NCBI RefSeq assembly: GCF_046630445.1
Contig: NC_092342.1
Location: forward strand, 86,586,001-86,650,000
Length of the DNA: 64,000 nt
DNA from: Rutidosis leptorrhynchoides
Taxonomy: Eukaryota > Streptophyta > Magnoliopsida > Asterales > Asteraceae
Direction of reading: 5' to 3'
This document shows positions 43,563-56,372 of the stretch, one piece after another; position 1 is the stretch's first letter; each line of letters opens with the position of its first letter. The position numbers and the translations under genes were made by a program. The notes below the pieces were generated by a model. It saw nothing but the letters and a program-made list of their open reading frames with translations, was not told the origin of the DNA and ran no database searches.

Positions 43563-44672
43563 GAAACCCACCAAAATGTGTAAGTTTAGAAAAACCATAC
43601 ATTATTACCTAACCAAAAGTTGACCAAAACAAGTCAACAATATCCACTATTAAATGTATCAAAATAGAATGCAAGTTAATGTTTAACAAAAGCTGCCATC
43701 ATAAATATGCAGACTCTCTAAGCACAGCGGAAGCAATCAATCATGAACCTGAGAATAAAACATGCGAGTAACTGTCAACAAAAATGTTGAGTGAATTATA
43801 GGTTTAATATTGCGAACAATATTTAATTTAAACCATAAAAATTTATGTTTGAAAACATAAAAACTCCTTTTTTGGACCACAAAATTATATGCTAGAAAAC
43901 ATATAAAAATATTATTCCATTTTCCGTAAGCCACATGGTAACCACTTAACCATTTATTTACCATTGCCAAACACAATAAATAATATACACCGAACAAGTG
44001 TATCTTCAACTAAATACGAAGTACTAAATATTCCGATTATAAATTGCTAGCGCGACTAGCTCGAAATAGGGTTGTCAAACCCGATAGATCTATCCATAGG
44101 ATTCTCGTTCACAGTAGAAACCAGCGATTACAAATACCAGATTAGGGATTATTTTTGTTCGACTCACAATGAATAATTTAAACTAACTTCTACTTGTGTC
44201 CAAAATATAAAATGAAGTGCATGTATTCTCATCCCAAAAGATTTAAAATGGGAAAAATGTGACTATAACTCACCTTAAAGCAAATGAAGTAACCACACAA
44301 AAATGCGAACAGCAAACGAAGTAAAGTGATCAAGAACGGTCACAACGCCGACCTATAAATAAAGCAGGTCAATAAAAATAACTAACTTAGGTCAAGTCTT
44401 AGTATGATAGCTATTGTACATGTTGCAAGTAGACATAGAACAATACTCAACATGCATCGGTTTGATCGGAACAGCGTACGGACACACACTTTCTATTTTT
44501 AGAAAGTTTCTATTTTTAGCAGGTTTCCATTTTTGGAAAGTTTCTATTTTAGGAAAGTTTCTATTTTAGAAAAGTTACTATTTTTGGAAAGTTTCCAATT
44601 TAGAAAGTTTCCATATTTAAAAAGTTGGTATTTTTGGAAAGTTTATAAGTTAGGAAAGTTTCCTTAATTAGA

Positions 44673-44752
44673 AAGTCAACAAAAGTCAACTGAAAGTCAA
44701 AGTCAACCGAAAGTCAACTCAAAAGTCAACCTTGGTCAAACATAGTCAACGT
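44673..44752 (-). promoter_or_regulatory. The same W-box array in the right outer LTR
   Basis: The eight cores are kept in the same order as at 24231-24309, with only a single neighbouring change (CTAAAAG to CTGAAAG). The right copy is the 5' LTR of the minus-strand element, so this one would drive transcription. Confidence 0.5.
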
Positions 44753-46640
44753 TAATTTTAAAAGTATAAGTTATATTAATAACATAAGTTATAATGTTAT
44801 TTAAAGTCATATATGTATAATTATGTCATAACATAATTCTAATTAAATTAAATTGAATTATTAAAGTTAACATAAGTTTAAATGATATAATTAATATAAC
44901 ATAAGTATTTAATTAATTAATTAAATATTAGTCATAATATAAGTATTATTAATTAATAATAGATTTTAAATCATATCATAAGTATTATTAATTAATAATG
45001 AATTATTAATCATATCATAAGTTTCTAATTATAATTATTAAATCATAAGTATTTAATAATTAAATTATAATTAAATAATAACTAAGCCTTATAATAATTA
45101 AATAATTAATTAATCCTAATTATAAGTCTTATTATAATAATATCATAATATAAGTTTAAAAATTACCATAAGTATTTTTCATTAATAATAAAAGTATTAT
45201 TAATCATAAGTTTAATTAAAGTTTCATTAATCAAAATGTAATTAATAAATGATATAATAAATATGTATATCATAAGTCTTAATTTAAATTAATCACTTTT
45301 ATATCATAAGTAATTTAATGATAATGAAAATCATTATTTTATATCATAAGTTTGATGTTATAACCATAAGTTTTAATTAAAAGTTCATCGGGTCATAACT
45401 TGAGCCCTGGGAATCAGTTTTCGGCGAGTCTTATATATATCTTCGCCCAACCAACCCACCCGACACATTAGTATGCTCAAGAAAACCCCAAGAACAGCAA
45501 ATAAGTCGTGACATACAGCCATAAATCAACTTGTAGCTTTAATCCGTTCAAAAACATGTTTTTGTCATACCGGGTGATCCGTGGCTCGGATTTCGATGAC
45601 CCGAACATGAAAGTTCATCCCATCATCAATCCTAACATACTAGGACACCCTAAAGACTCCAAAGATGATCATAAAGTTGGACCATACCTGTACCAATTCG
45701 TTTTCACAATTTAATCTCAACAAAACACCATTTTAATCATAACTTAAGTTCCGGGAATCGAAATAACATGAATCCGGAGTCTAAAATTAATGTCTTGATG
45801 AGAGGAACACATCTAAACAATTTAATTTAACATTTACATCAGTTTATTTCACTGAAACGGTCGAATAGTCTGCTGTCCACAATCAATCAAACCGAAAACA
45901 TGCAATAACGAGTGATTCTATGCATACAATCAATAATCCAACAACATACAAGCACTACACTATCATTATAACATATAAAAACAGAAAAATTAAAGAAAAA
46001 TTGAAAATATAGGGTTAGGGTTTATACCCTAATCAATAATCAAGTGGTATGATCGTGTAGAGAATGATGAGAGCAATCCGTTTATGCAATCGATTGAATG
46101 ATCCAAGCTATAATTGAAAAAAAAAATATGATGATGGTGAGAGTGATGGTAGGCGACGGCCAAGGATGGGAGAGGAGGGGAGAAGATGAGAAAAAAGTGA
46201 TTAGGTTTACAAATGAGGGAAGTGGTGAGGTATTATGATCTAATGCCTCAAGTTTAGCAAAAATGCACCAAACACCCCTCCCCATGGATGTGTTGTCCAA
46301 AATTTGGTAGGGTGGGCCCCTTAGTGGGCCAAATTTGAATAATAACTAGTTGCTTGTGGCCCGAATGCCCGAACGAAGCCCGAAACGTGAAAACACCGTT
46401 ACGCGATTAAATATTTGAAGAGATAACAAATACGAGACGAATAAAATATATAAACACTATATATATACATATGCCATTAAAATATCATATTTAAAATAAT
46501 TTAGATCTAAAAATCCCAAAAGCTTGACCGTTGGTTTGAAAACCGAAAAGATTCACCGGATAGAAATCCGCGACACGTAGAAACGTACGATTTAAAATAT
46601 GAATACACATATTCATTTAACACATAATAATTAATATATT

Positions 46641-48634
46641 TGATAATGCTAAAAATGAACGTATATTTCATAGTATTATCCCTCAAGAAAGACAAGCTTT
46701 TAGTTGCAATTGTTCTATTTACTAGTGATATTCGTTTAAATAATAAAAGGTGAAGACAAAAGACAGATGCGATGAATTGAAGACGCAAATGACCTAAAAG
46801 CTCAAAAGTACAAAGTACAATTAAAGTGGTTCCAATTATTGATGAGAAATGTCTCAAAATTACAAGAGTAAAAGCCGCAAAACGCAAAGTACAAGATATT
46901 AAATTATACGAAAGGACGTTCGAAAATCCAGAACCGAGACATGAACCAGCTTTCAACGTACGACGCAACGGATCGGAAATTATAAATTAATTATGTATAT
47001 AAATATAATATAATATATAATTAATTATATAAATTATATATTTATATTATATTTATAATAAAATCCGTCGGCAGACTAAGATCCAAACTTGAATGAGCTA
47101 GAATCACGACCTCCGCACTCGTGGAGCTTTGAAGACCAAAATGCACCGCACTCGCGGAGCACTCTCTGCCTATAAAAGAACATGCATTTCGACGATTTAG
47201 ATATACCTTTTATATTATATATATATTTTTCTTTCCCCATTTTTATGTATCAAGTATCACTCCAAATCGTAATCTCAATTTGTAATTTTAATTTTAAGTT
47301 AGTGATAATAATAAGGATCGATTAGTCGAATGTTTTAAGGTTTTGTAAGCCGAAACTCTGTCCGTGTACCACTACGCTAATAACACCCACTGTAAGTTAT
47401 GTTTATGTTATTTTCATTAATGTCTCGCAGCTAAGTTATTATTATGCTTATTTAATGCCGAAGTAATCATGATGTTGGGCTAAAAATATTAAAATTGGGT
47501 AATTGGGCTTTGTACCATAATTGGGGTTTGGACAAAAGAACGACACTTGTGGAAATTAGACTATGGGCTATTAATGGGCTTTATATTTGTTTAACTAAAT
47601 GATAGTTTGTTAATTTTAATATAAAGATTTACAATTGGACGTCCCTATAAATAACCATATACACTCGATCGAACACGATGGGCGGGATATTTATATGTAC
47701 TAATAATCGTTCATTTAACCGGACACGGGAACGGATTAATAGTCTATGGAATTATTAAAACAGGGGTGAAATTATGTACAAGGACACTTGGCATAATTGA
47801 TAACAAAGTATTAAAACCTTGGGTTACACGCAGTCGATATCCTGGTGTAATTATTAAACAAAGTATTAAGACCTTGTTACAGTTTAAGTCCCCAATTAGT
47901 TGAAATATTTGACTTCGGATATAAGGATAATTTGACGAGGACACTCACACTTTATATTTATGACTGATGGACTGTTATGGAGAAAAACCAGACGGACATA
48001 TTAAATAATCCAGGACAAAGAACAATTAACCCATAGGAATAAACTAAAATCAACACGTCGAACATCATGATTACGGAAGTTTAAATAAGCATAATTCCTT
48101 TATTTTCATATTTAATTGCATTTCTAATTATCGCACTTTTATTTACTGTCATTGTATTTAATTGCACTTTTAATTATCGTACTTTTTAATTATCGCAAGT
48201 TTATTTTATCGCACTTTTATTTATCGCAATTTCATTATCGTTATTTACTTTACGCTTTAAATTAAGTCTTTTATTTATTTAATATTTTACATTAGGTTTT
48301 AACTGCGACTAAAGTTTTAAAAATTGACAAACTGGTCATTAAACGGTAAAAATCCCCTTTTTATAATAATAATATTACTTATATATATTTGTATTTTTAT
48401 AAGATAAAACTAATATAGCGTTAAGCTTTGTTTAAAAAATTTCCCTGTGGAACGAACCGGACTCACTAAAAACTACACTACTGTATGATTAGGTACACTG
48501 CCTATAAGTGTTGTAGCAAGGTTTAGGTATATCCATTCTATAAATAAATAAATATCTTGTGTAAAATTGTATCATATTTAATAGTATTTCCTAGTAAAAT
48601 ATAAGCTATTTCATATACGCCTCGCATAACATCA
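46641..48634 (+). repeat. Athila 5' LTR (about 1994 bp)
   Basis: The start is set by TGATAATGCTAAAAATG and the end by CATAACATCA six bases before the primer site. It includes a CCGCACTCGCGGAGC motif near 47147-47161 and a degenerate run of TTATCGCACTTTT units at about 48120-48250. Without the other LTR the exact start remains an inference. Confidence 0.75.
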
Positions 48635-48640
48635 AGTATT

Positions 48641-48660
48641 TTTGGCGCCGCTGCCGGGGA
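48641..48660 (+). other. Athila primer binding site
   Basis: TTTGGCGCCGCTGCCGGGGA matches the well-known primer motif of Athila and Tat elements, and lies just after the LTR end. Confidence 0.88.
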
Positions 48661-49999
48661 ACTTAAACGCCGAAAGCGCAACGCTAAAAATAAGAAAAAA
48701 AAAAGTTTTTATAAAAGTTTTTGTTAAGTTCTTTTTATAAAAATATAAGTTTTAAAAATAATAAAAATATAAAAATACAAAAAGAAAAAAAAATAATATA
48801 TATTTATATTTTTAAGAGTTTATAATATTTATAAAGTAAATAAGTATTTTTATTTTAGTTTTAAAATTAAATTTTTATTTAAGTTATATTTATATTTTTT
48901 ATATTTTATAAAACAGAAAAATAGAAAATGTAAAAAAATAAAAAAAAAATCTGATCCTGCATAAAAATCGAACCTTTCTCAGCTGAAACTGAACCCTCCG
49001 CGACTCGCGAAACTTTTGAACTGGGACTAACCGCACTCGCGGAGGTCCTCTGACAGGTCAACATAGTACGCATTAATTACAGTTTAGGGTTTTATTAATA
49101 ATAATAATTATTATTAACCCTAATTAGGTTTTAAATATTTAATTAATTTGTTTTAGTTTTAATTAATTTGTTTATTTAGTTTAATTAGTTTTATTAATTT
49201 ATAAAATTAATACTTTTATAAAATAAATAATATAAAAATAATATTTTTATAAAAATTATAATTTTATAAACTTTAAGTTTATTTTTATATTTTGTATCTT
49301 TTTATTTGTTTTAGCATAATTTGTATTTTTTTATCGTTCGTACTTAGTTTTAAATATAGTATTTGCCATAGTTATTTTTATTTCTAGATTTTTAGGCTTT
49401 GCCGTAAAATCTCTTAAGTGGTTTTTCTTTAGACTAAGATCTAGGTGCTTTAGAATTTTGCGACGCCGTTTTTAGTTTTTAGTTCCTTTTTAAGTTATTG
49501 CCATTTGGGATATAGTATTTTTTTTAAGCTTTAATATTTTTAGACGCAACTTTTAATTTTTAGTTTTTAGTGCCTTTTTAAGTTTCGACGCGCCACTTTC
49601 TTATTTTTATTTTTCAACGCCTATTAGTTTTCAATCTTTTATTTTTCGACGTTTTTCGACGCGCTCTTTTTCTTTCTTATTTCTCGCCATTCTAGTTTTT
49701 AGGACTTAGAATTTTCTCTATTTCTTATCTAATATTTCTTTAAATTTCAAACGAAAAATTGTTTTAAGTGGTTAAATTGATAGACATCAAAATTTTCTGG
49801 TTCGTAGTAATAGTTGGATTTGTACGTGAACCAGGTTATTGGAGCCAAACAGTACTCAATTATATTGAGACCAAACGAATCCTGCCCCTCTGCTGCATCT
49901 TTTGGCTATTCGAAACGTGGGCAAAATCAAAAAAGTTTATTAATTTGATAACTTATATAATTTTTCTTTCTTTTTAAAAACTAATAGGATATTCAGTGA
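48661..49999 (+). other. Athila untranslated leader
   Basis: It is AT- and T-rich with no supported ORF. It has a second copy of the CCGCACTCGCGGAGGTC motif near 49040-49056 and repeated TTTTTAGTTTTTAG-type units at 49465-49700. A 69-codon frame at 49768-49977 has no family signature and is not called. Confidence 0.65.
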
Positions 50000-51817
50000 A
50001 TGTACCGAGCAAAACGTTCACCACCTTTTGTACGTTCACCACCTGTAACTCGATCAAGACATCTAGCAAATACTGTCGCCGTTGATTTTTCTTTAGAATC
50101 GTCATCCAGTCGACCAAGTACTCCAATTCAAATTTCCGATAATCCTTTTTTTGAACCCGACCTCACAATTGAGAATCCGGAGAATATTCAGGGACAATTC
50201 ATAGATCCTGAACCATTAATCTTTAGTCCAGAACCACCAATCATTCAAACAGAGATTGTTGAGGAACCAACTATTAAATCAGAATCCTCTAGTGATTCAG
50301 ATTCAACAAATTCAATCATGGAAAATCTAGAACCTTTAAGTATGGAAGACCGAATGAGAGCTAAACGCACTGGCCAAGGTCACGTAATTACTCAACCAGA
50401 CATTAATGCGCGAGATTATGAAATCAAAGGACAAATTCTACACATGGTGACTAATCAATGCCAATTTAGTGGTGCGCCGAAGGAAGATCTAAACGAACAT
50501 CTTCGTACCTTTAATAGGATCTGCACTCTATTTAAAATAAGAGAAGTTGAGGATGAACAGATATATCTCATGTTATTTCCCTGGACTTTAAAAGGAGAAG
50601 CCAAAGATTGGTTAGAATCGTTACCTGAAGGGGCGATTGATACATGGGACGTTTTAGTTGAAAAATTTCTTAAACAATTCTTTCCGGCATCTAAAGCTGT
50701 AAGACTTCAAGGAGAAATTGTTACGTTCACACAGAAACCAAATGAAACTCTATATGAGGCATGGACCAGATTTGGAAAGTTATTGAGAGGATGTTCGCAA
50801 CATAGTTTAGACACCTGTCAAATAGTACAAATATTCTACCAAGGATGCGACATCACTATAAGAAAAGACATCGATATAGCAGCTGGTGGTTCCATTATGA
50901 AGAAAACAGCAACTGATGCTTATAAAATTATTGATAACACTGCTTCCCACTCACATGAGTGGCACCAAGAAAAAGATATCGTTAGATCATCTAAAGCAGC
51001 TAGAGCCGATTCTAGCCATGACTTAGATTCCATTTCTGCAAAGATAGATGCTGTCGAGAGACGAATGGAAAAGATGACTAAGGATATTCACTCAATACGA
51101 ATTAGTTGTGAGCAGTGTGGAGGACCACATTTGACCAAAGATTGTCTCAGTATTGAACTAACAATGGAACAAAGAGAGAATGTTTCATACATAAACCAAA
51201 GGCCTGGAAATAATAATCAGAATAATTATCAACCGCCAAGACCAATTTACAATCAAAACCAGAATTATAACCGAAATGTTCCATACAATAATCAACAAGG
51301 TCCTAGTAATCAACAAGTATCCAATAATACTTACAATCAGCAAAGACCTAATTTTCAAAACAAACCACCACAAACCGATGATAAAAATCCAAATTTAGAA
51401 GATATGATGACGAAGCTAGTTGAATCTCAAACACAGTTTTTCACATCTCAGAAACAAACTAATGAACAAAATGCTCAAGCATTTAGAAATCAACAAGCTT
51501 CTATTCAAAATTTGGAACAAGAAGTAAGTAACCTAGCAAGGTTAATAGGTGAAAGAAAACCGGGAAGTCTACCTAGTGATACAAATGCTAACCCCCAGAA
51601 TGAAACAGCTAAAGCTATTACCACAAGAAGTGGTATTACACTTAAACCACCTGAAATACCTGTAATTTCTGATGAAACTATTCCTACTCCACAAGAACCA
51701 CAACCTGTTCAAGATAAGGAAAAAGAACCGGTAGTTGAAAAGGTTAACAAAGATAACACAGTTAAGGCTAAACCTTATGTTAAACCATACCAACCACCAC
51801 TTCCATACCCCGAGTAA
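50000..51817 (+). CDS. Athila gag (605 aa)
   Basis: The frame starts MYRAKRSPPFVRSPP. It holds a disordered acidic N-terminus (about 1-125), a retrotransposon gag domain (about 145-300: EDLNEHLRTFNRICTLFKI, FPWTLKGEAKDWLESLPEG, VEKFLKQFFPASKAVRLQGE), and a zinc knuckle CEQCGGPHLTKDC at about residue 371. An Asn/Gln-rich stretch follows, then a helical part and a basic end. Gag forms the particle that packages element RNA. This frame is open across its length and has normal size for the family. The true pol start follows in a different frame. Confidence 0.93.
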   Translation: MYRAKRSPPFVRSPPVTRSRHLANTVAVDFSLESSSSRPSTPIQISDNPFFEPDLTIENPENIQGQFIDPEPLIFSPEPPIIQTEIVEEPTIKSESSSDSDSTNSIMENLEPLSMEDRMRAKRTGQGHVITQPDINARDYEIKGQILHMVTNQCQFSGAPKEDLNEHLRTFNRICTLFKIREVEDEQIYLMLFPWTLKGEAKDWLESLPEGAIDTWDVLVEKFLKQFFPASKAVRLQGEIVTFTQKPNETLYEAWTRFGKLLRGCSQHSLDTCQIVQIFYQGCDITIRKDIDIAAGGSIMKKTATDAYKIIDNTASHSHEWHQEKDIVRSSKAARADSSHDLDSISAKIDAVERRMEKMTKDIHSIRISCEQCGGPHLTKDCLSIELTMEQRENVSYINQRPGNNNQNNYQPPRPIYNQNQNYNRNVPYNNQQGPSNQQVSNNTYNQQRPNFQNKPPQTDDKNPNLEDMMTKLVESQTQFFTSQKQTNEQNAQAFRNQQASIQNLEQEVSNLARLIGERKPGSLPSDTNANPQNETAKAITTRSGITLKPPEIPVISDETIPTPQEPQPVQDKEKEPVVEKVNKDNTVKAKPYVKPYQPPLPYPE

Positions 51818-52100
51818 AATGAGAAAAGAGAGACTTGAAGCCGAGCAATCCAAATTCTTGGATATGTTTAAACAAATAAATGTAAATCTTCCTTTCATTG
51901 ATGTGATTTCAGGAATGCCTAGATATGCTAAATTTCTGAAAGATCTAATCACAAATAGAAAGAAAATGGAAGAACTCTCGGCTGTTACTATGAATGCTAA
52001 TTGTTCAGCAGTGATGTTGAATAAGATACCATAAAAACTATCTGATCCAGAAAGTTTCACAATTCCATATTTTCTGGGTAGTCTTAGTTCAATAGAAGCA

Positions 52101-53397
52101 TTGGCAGACTTAGGTGCTAGTATAAATTTAATGTCGTATTCACTATACGCTAAACTAGACCTTGGAGAATTGAAACCAACAAGAATAAGTATACAACTAG
52201 CCGATAGATCAATAAAATATCATAGAGGGATAATGGAGAACATGCTAGTTAAAGTTGGTACTTTAGTATTTCCAGTAGATTTTGTTGTTCTGGACATGGA
52301 AGAAGATTCTCAAGTTCCTCTTATATTAGGAAGACCATTCTTAAACACGGCTAAAGCAATGATAGACGTGTTTGGTAAGAAACTAACCCCAAGTATAGAG
52401 GACGAGAGTGTTACCTTTTCAGTTGATAGAGCAATGCAACAACCGCAATCTGCAGATGATACATGCTATTATATTCAAACTATAGATTCACATGCAGAAT
52501 TGTTAGAAGAATTTCCAGAATTACAAGAAACAGGAGAATGTTCTTTAGGAGAAGGAACTGAACTAATTGATGAAACTAAAATGTTAGCTACACTTATGGC
52601 CAATGGATATGAACCAACAACAGAAGAAATTCAAATGCTAAAAGAAGAAGACAGATATCGATATAAATCATCGATAGAAGAACCACCGACATTAGAGTTA
52701 AAGCCACTTCCAAACCATTTGAAATATGCTTATTTACATGGTGAATCTGAATTACCTGTAATAATATCGTCTTCTCTTACTAAAAATGAAAAATCTCAAC
52801 TCATTTATGTGTTAAAAGCTCATAAACCAGCCATTGCATGGAAAATTCATGATATTAAAGGAATAAGTCCTTCGTATTGCACACATAAAATCCTTATGGA
52901 AGAAGGTCATAAAACGTATGTGCAACGCCAAAGAAGATTAAATCCTAATATGCAAGATGTTGTTAAGAAAGAAATTATTAAACTGCTTGATGCAGGTTTA
53001 ATTTATTCAATCTCTGATAGTCCATGGGTAAGCCCAGTTCAATGCGTGCCTAAAAAGGGTAGCATGACTATCATTACAAATGAGAAAAATGAGCTTATTC
53101 CTACTAGGACTGTAACAGGATGGCGTGTTTGTATTGATTATAGAAAATTAAATGACGCCACCAGAAAGGATCACTTTTCCTTACCTTTTATTGATCAAAT
53201 GTTGGAAAGATTTGCCGAAAATAGTTACTATTGTTTTCTTGATGGTTTTTCCGGATATTTTCAAATTCCAATAGCACCCGAGGATCAAGAGAAAACCACA
53301 TTCACGTGCTCTTATGGTACTTTTGCTTACAAACGCATGCCATTTGGGCTTTGCAACGCCCCTGCAACCTTTCAAAGGTGCATGATGGCGATTTTTC
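52101..53397 (+). pseudogene. Athila protease and reverse transcriptase region, left part
   Basis: The frame has the retropepsin-like DLGASINLMSYSLYAKL near its start and LILGRPFLNTAKAMID. Further on come the RT linker (KPLPNHLKYAYL, SHKPAIAWKIHDIKGI-like block) and reverse transcriptase motifs (DSPWVSPVQCVPKKG, GWRVCIDYRKLNDATRKDHF, PFGLCNAPATFQRCMM). It then meets the LTR of Tekay-2. A short gag-pol junction segment lies at 51826-52034. The sequence is clearly Athila pol, in a broken element. Confidence 0.92.
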
Positions 53398-55030
53398 AAT
53401 TAGAAATATATGATTAATTTAATTTTTCACCAAATATTTTCGTAGCTAAACTAGCTTCGGATACCCGATCTTGTTTTAGTCGTAGTTTCTTCATCACAAC
53501 TCCGTTTTTGTTGGTTCAACTTGCCACTTCCTTGGATCGAGTCAAATTTTAAGAATATGAACTGATAATACCTTAGTTTGTATTCGAAATCACAGGTTAT
53601 AGGTCAAACTTTGGTGAAACTTATGAAAGTGATCATTTTCCATCATAAAAACAACATTTAATGATCATTTTTCTAAAAATACTTACACTTTGAGTTAAAC
53701 CATGAAATTTTTATGTGTTAACATATTCATAAGAAATATCATTTTTCCAGAACATGAACTTCCAATTCAAAGCTTAAGATGGTTTTTAATTATCCAACCC
53801 AAAACAGCCCCCGGTTGCACTCCGACGACGTAGATTCAGTTTTTAAGACGTTCTTTGCAAAACCAAGTTATATCTTGTTAAGTTAGCATATCATTATGAT
53901 ATATTACAGGTCTTGAAGTGTTTTAAAAGTTAAGTTAGAAGGATCTATTTAGTTTGCAAACAAGTTTGAAATCATTCAAACTATGTTCTTGTTGTTAAAA
54001 TTTTACAACATAAAATAAGATAGCTATATAAATATGAATCGAATAAGGTTATGAACAAGGTTACTACCTCAAGTTACTTGGACAAAGTTACTGTAAGAGA
54101 TGAGAAAAATCCTAGAATCAAAAGAGTGGTGGGGTTGGATTGAAAGGTTGAAAGTAAACTTGTTTACTTGGAAGGATTTTTGAAGTGTTCTTGAATGGAT
54201 TTTCTTATGATGATTAAGGGTTGTTTTTGAAGCTAGATCTTCATGGTTATTTGCTGAGATTGTGAAGAATACTTAAGGTTCCTAAGAGTGTGTTTTTGGT
54301 TAGAGAAAATGTGTAGTAAAAATGAAAATGGAATGGAGTATAAATGGTGGTGAAAAGATGTATAAATTTGTAATATTGTGCAAAAGTCTTGTAATATGCC
54401 AAATTGATTAATCATGCATGCTAAGATCCAAAATTGGCTGACTCATGGCTGCTAATAAAGTGATTGTGATGTGTATATACCAATAGTAAATACGTATAGA
54501 AGCTGGGTATGATACGGGTACATATACCCTAGATATACGTATAAAAATCTTGAGAAAACGGACCGAGGATTCAAATATAGCTATCTTTTGTAAATATACT
54601 TATATTGTTTTATGTATATAAATCCTTTAAAAGTGATAAAATACATATCTATACGATACATGTTTAAGCATTATAAGTTTTAAGTATTTAAGTCGAAGAA
54701 CGTCACATATAGTTATCGTTTTGAAAACTTAAGTTAGTAGTCTCAAAATATACTTATAACTCATTGTTATTAGTACACAATGAGATGTTAAAACATTCTT
54801 AGATCATGTTAAATATATAAAAATACATATATATACACAAACGTATAATTATCGTATGTTATATAGGTCGTGATATCATCGGTCAAATTGGACGGTCAAA
54901 CGTTGTGTAAAACTCTTTTCAAAAACATAAGTCTCAACAATTTAAATTGCTTATCATTTTGGTAAGGTTTAATTTATGTAAATATTAATCTTATAAGTGT
55001 AAAACGATCGGAAAAATCCGGGTCGTTACA
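53398..55030 (-). repeat. Tekay-2 left LTR copy (partial)
   Basis: It matches 61740-63371 almost base for base and ends GTCGTTACA next to the polypurine-side tract. The outer part of the LTR is not represented on this side; the Athila sequence abuts it directly. Confidence 0.92.
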
Positions 55031-55039
55031 GTACCTACC

Positions 55040-55655
55040 CGTTAAATAAATTTCGTCCCGAAATTTTAAAGTTGTACCTATTTTGCGTTCTCGGGAAACA
55101 AATGTGGGTACTTTTTTTCATCTGATCCTCTCATTCCCAAGTAAACTCGGGACCTCTTCGAGCATTCCAACGAACCTTAACGATTGGTATGTTGCTCTGC
55201 TTGAGCCGTTTAACTTCACGGTCCATGATTTTGACTGGTTCTTCTATGAATTGTAGTTTCTCGTCGACTTGGATTTCTTCAAGAGGAATGGTGAGATCTT
55301 CCTTTGCAAGACATTTCTTAAGGTTTTATACGTGAAATGTATTATGTACTCCGGCGAGTTGTTGCGGTAACTCGAGTCGATAAGCTACCGGTCCAATGCG
55401 TTCGATGATCTTGAACGGGCCTACATACCTTGGGTTCAGTTTATCCCTTTTATCGAAACGTATTACACCTTTCCAAGGTGACACCTTTAACATAACCATG
55501 TCACCGATCTGAAACTCTAATGGTTTCCTTCGGACATCGGCGTAGCTCTTTTAGAGACTACGGGCTGTTTTCAATCTCTCCTTGATTTGTACTATCTTCT
55601 CAGTCGTTCCGTGTATGATCTTGGGACCAGTTAATTGTCGATCTCCTACTTCATT
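55040..55655 (-). pseudogene. Tekay-2 integrase C-terminal and chromodomain-like region
   Basis: On the minus strand this stretch corresponds to 31000-31490 of Tekay-1 (for example TCGGAACGTAATTAAG-type coding of GPFKII and HVSNLKKC blocks, and the later PVKIMDREVKRLK-like tail). It is degraded; the call rests on its position and on the nucleotide similarity to Tekay-1. Confidence 0.65.
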
Positions 55656-56372
55656 TTAACAGATAGGGGATCTGCACTTCCTTCCATACAGTGCTTCAAA
55701 TGGTGCAGCTTTAATGCTCGCATGATAACTGTTATTATACGAGAATTCTGCTAATGGTAGATATTTATCCCATCCGTTTCTAAAATCGATCACACATGCC
55801 CTGAGCATGTCTTCAAGAGTCTGAATTGTTCTTTCACTCTGCCCGTCAGTTTGTGGATGATATGCGATGCTCATATCCAAACGAGTTCCCAGGGCCTCCT
55901 GTAGTGATTGCCAAAACTTTGATGTAAATCTACTATCACGATCGGATATAATGGAAATAGGTATTCCATGCCTTGAAACAATTTCCTTTATGTATAATCG
56001 TAAGAGTTTATCCATTCTATCTGTTTCCTTTATAGGCAATAAATGTGCAGATTTGGTGAGACGATCAACTATTACCCAAATGGTGTCATAACCCCAGGCA
56101 GTCTTAGGTAACTTTGTGATGAAATCCATCGTAATACCATCCCATTTCCATTCTGGGATTTCAGGTTGTTGAAGTAACCCTGACGGCTTCTGGTGTTCTG
56201 CTTTGACTTTGGGACAAGTTAAACATTCCCCAACATATGTTGCAACATCTGTCTTTAAATTAGGCCACCAATAATGCGTCTTAAGATCTTGATACATCTT
56301 TCCAACTCCAGGATGTATCGAGTATCTTGTCTTATGTGCCTCATTCAATATCAAATTCCTTAATCCACCCAA
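55656..56372 (-). pseudogene. Tekay-2 integrase region
   Basis: It encodes the integrase zinc region ([38 protein letters not shown]) and the DDE core ([53 protein letters not shown]). It closely parallels the integrase of Tekay-1. Confidence 0.92.

Larger units (their letters stand above)
22976..46640 (-). mobile_element. Long-LTR retrotransposon (outer element), heavily interrupted by other elements
   Basis: A repeat starts at 22976 (TGAAACGACCCGTC) and again at 41628 (TAAAACGACCCGTC), and is shared for more than 2.6 kb with about 2-4% difference by eye. The right copy is preceded by a tRNA-Met-type primer site (GTTGGTATCAGAGC on the minus strand), so the element reads on the minus strand. 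The interior (26292-27522 and 40979-41627) shows no gag or pol that I can recognise, which fits a non-autonomous large element. It contains Tekay-1, a solo LTR and an inverted LTR piece. The right end is taken as the start of the Athila LTR and is uncertain. Confidence 0.65.
41628..46640 (-). repeat. Outer element, right LTR copy (contains a solo LTR)
   Basis: Bases 41628-41757 and 43568-46140 correspond in order to 22976-25688. The gap between them is the solo LTR 41758-43562. Bases 46141-46640 have no partner in the left copy and are assigned to this LTR only because no other boundary is visible before the Athila LTR at 46641. Confidence 0.65.

Noticed and set aside
46082-46968. Minus-strand frames at 46082-46300 and 46507-46968
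   Set aside because: They cross the boundary between the outer LTR and the Athila LTR and match no family.
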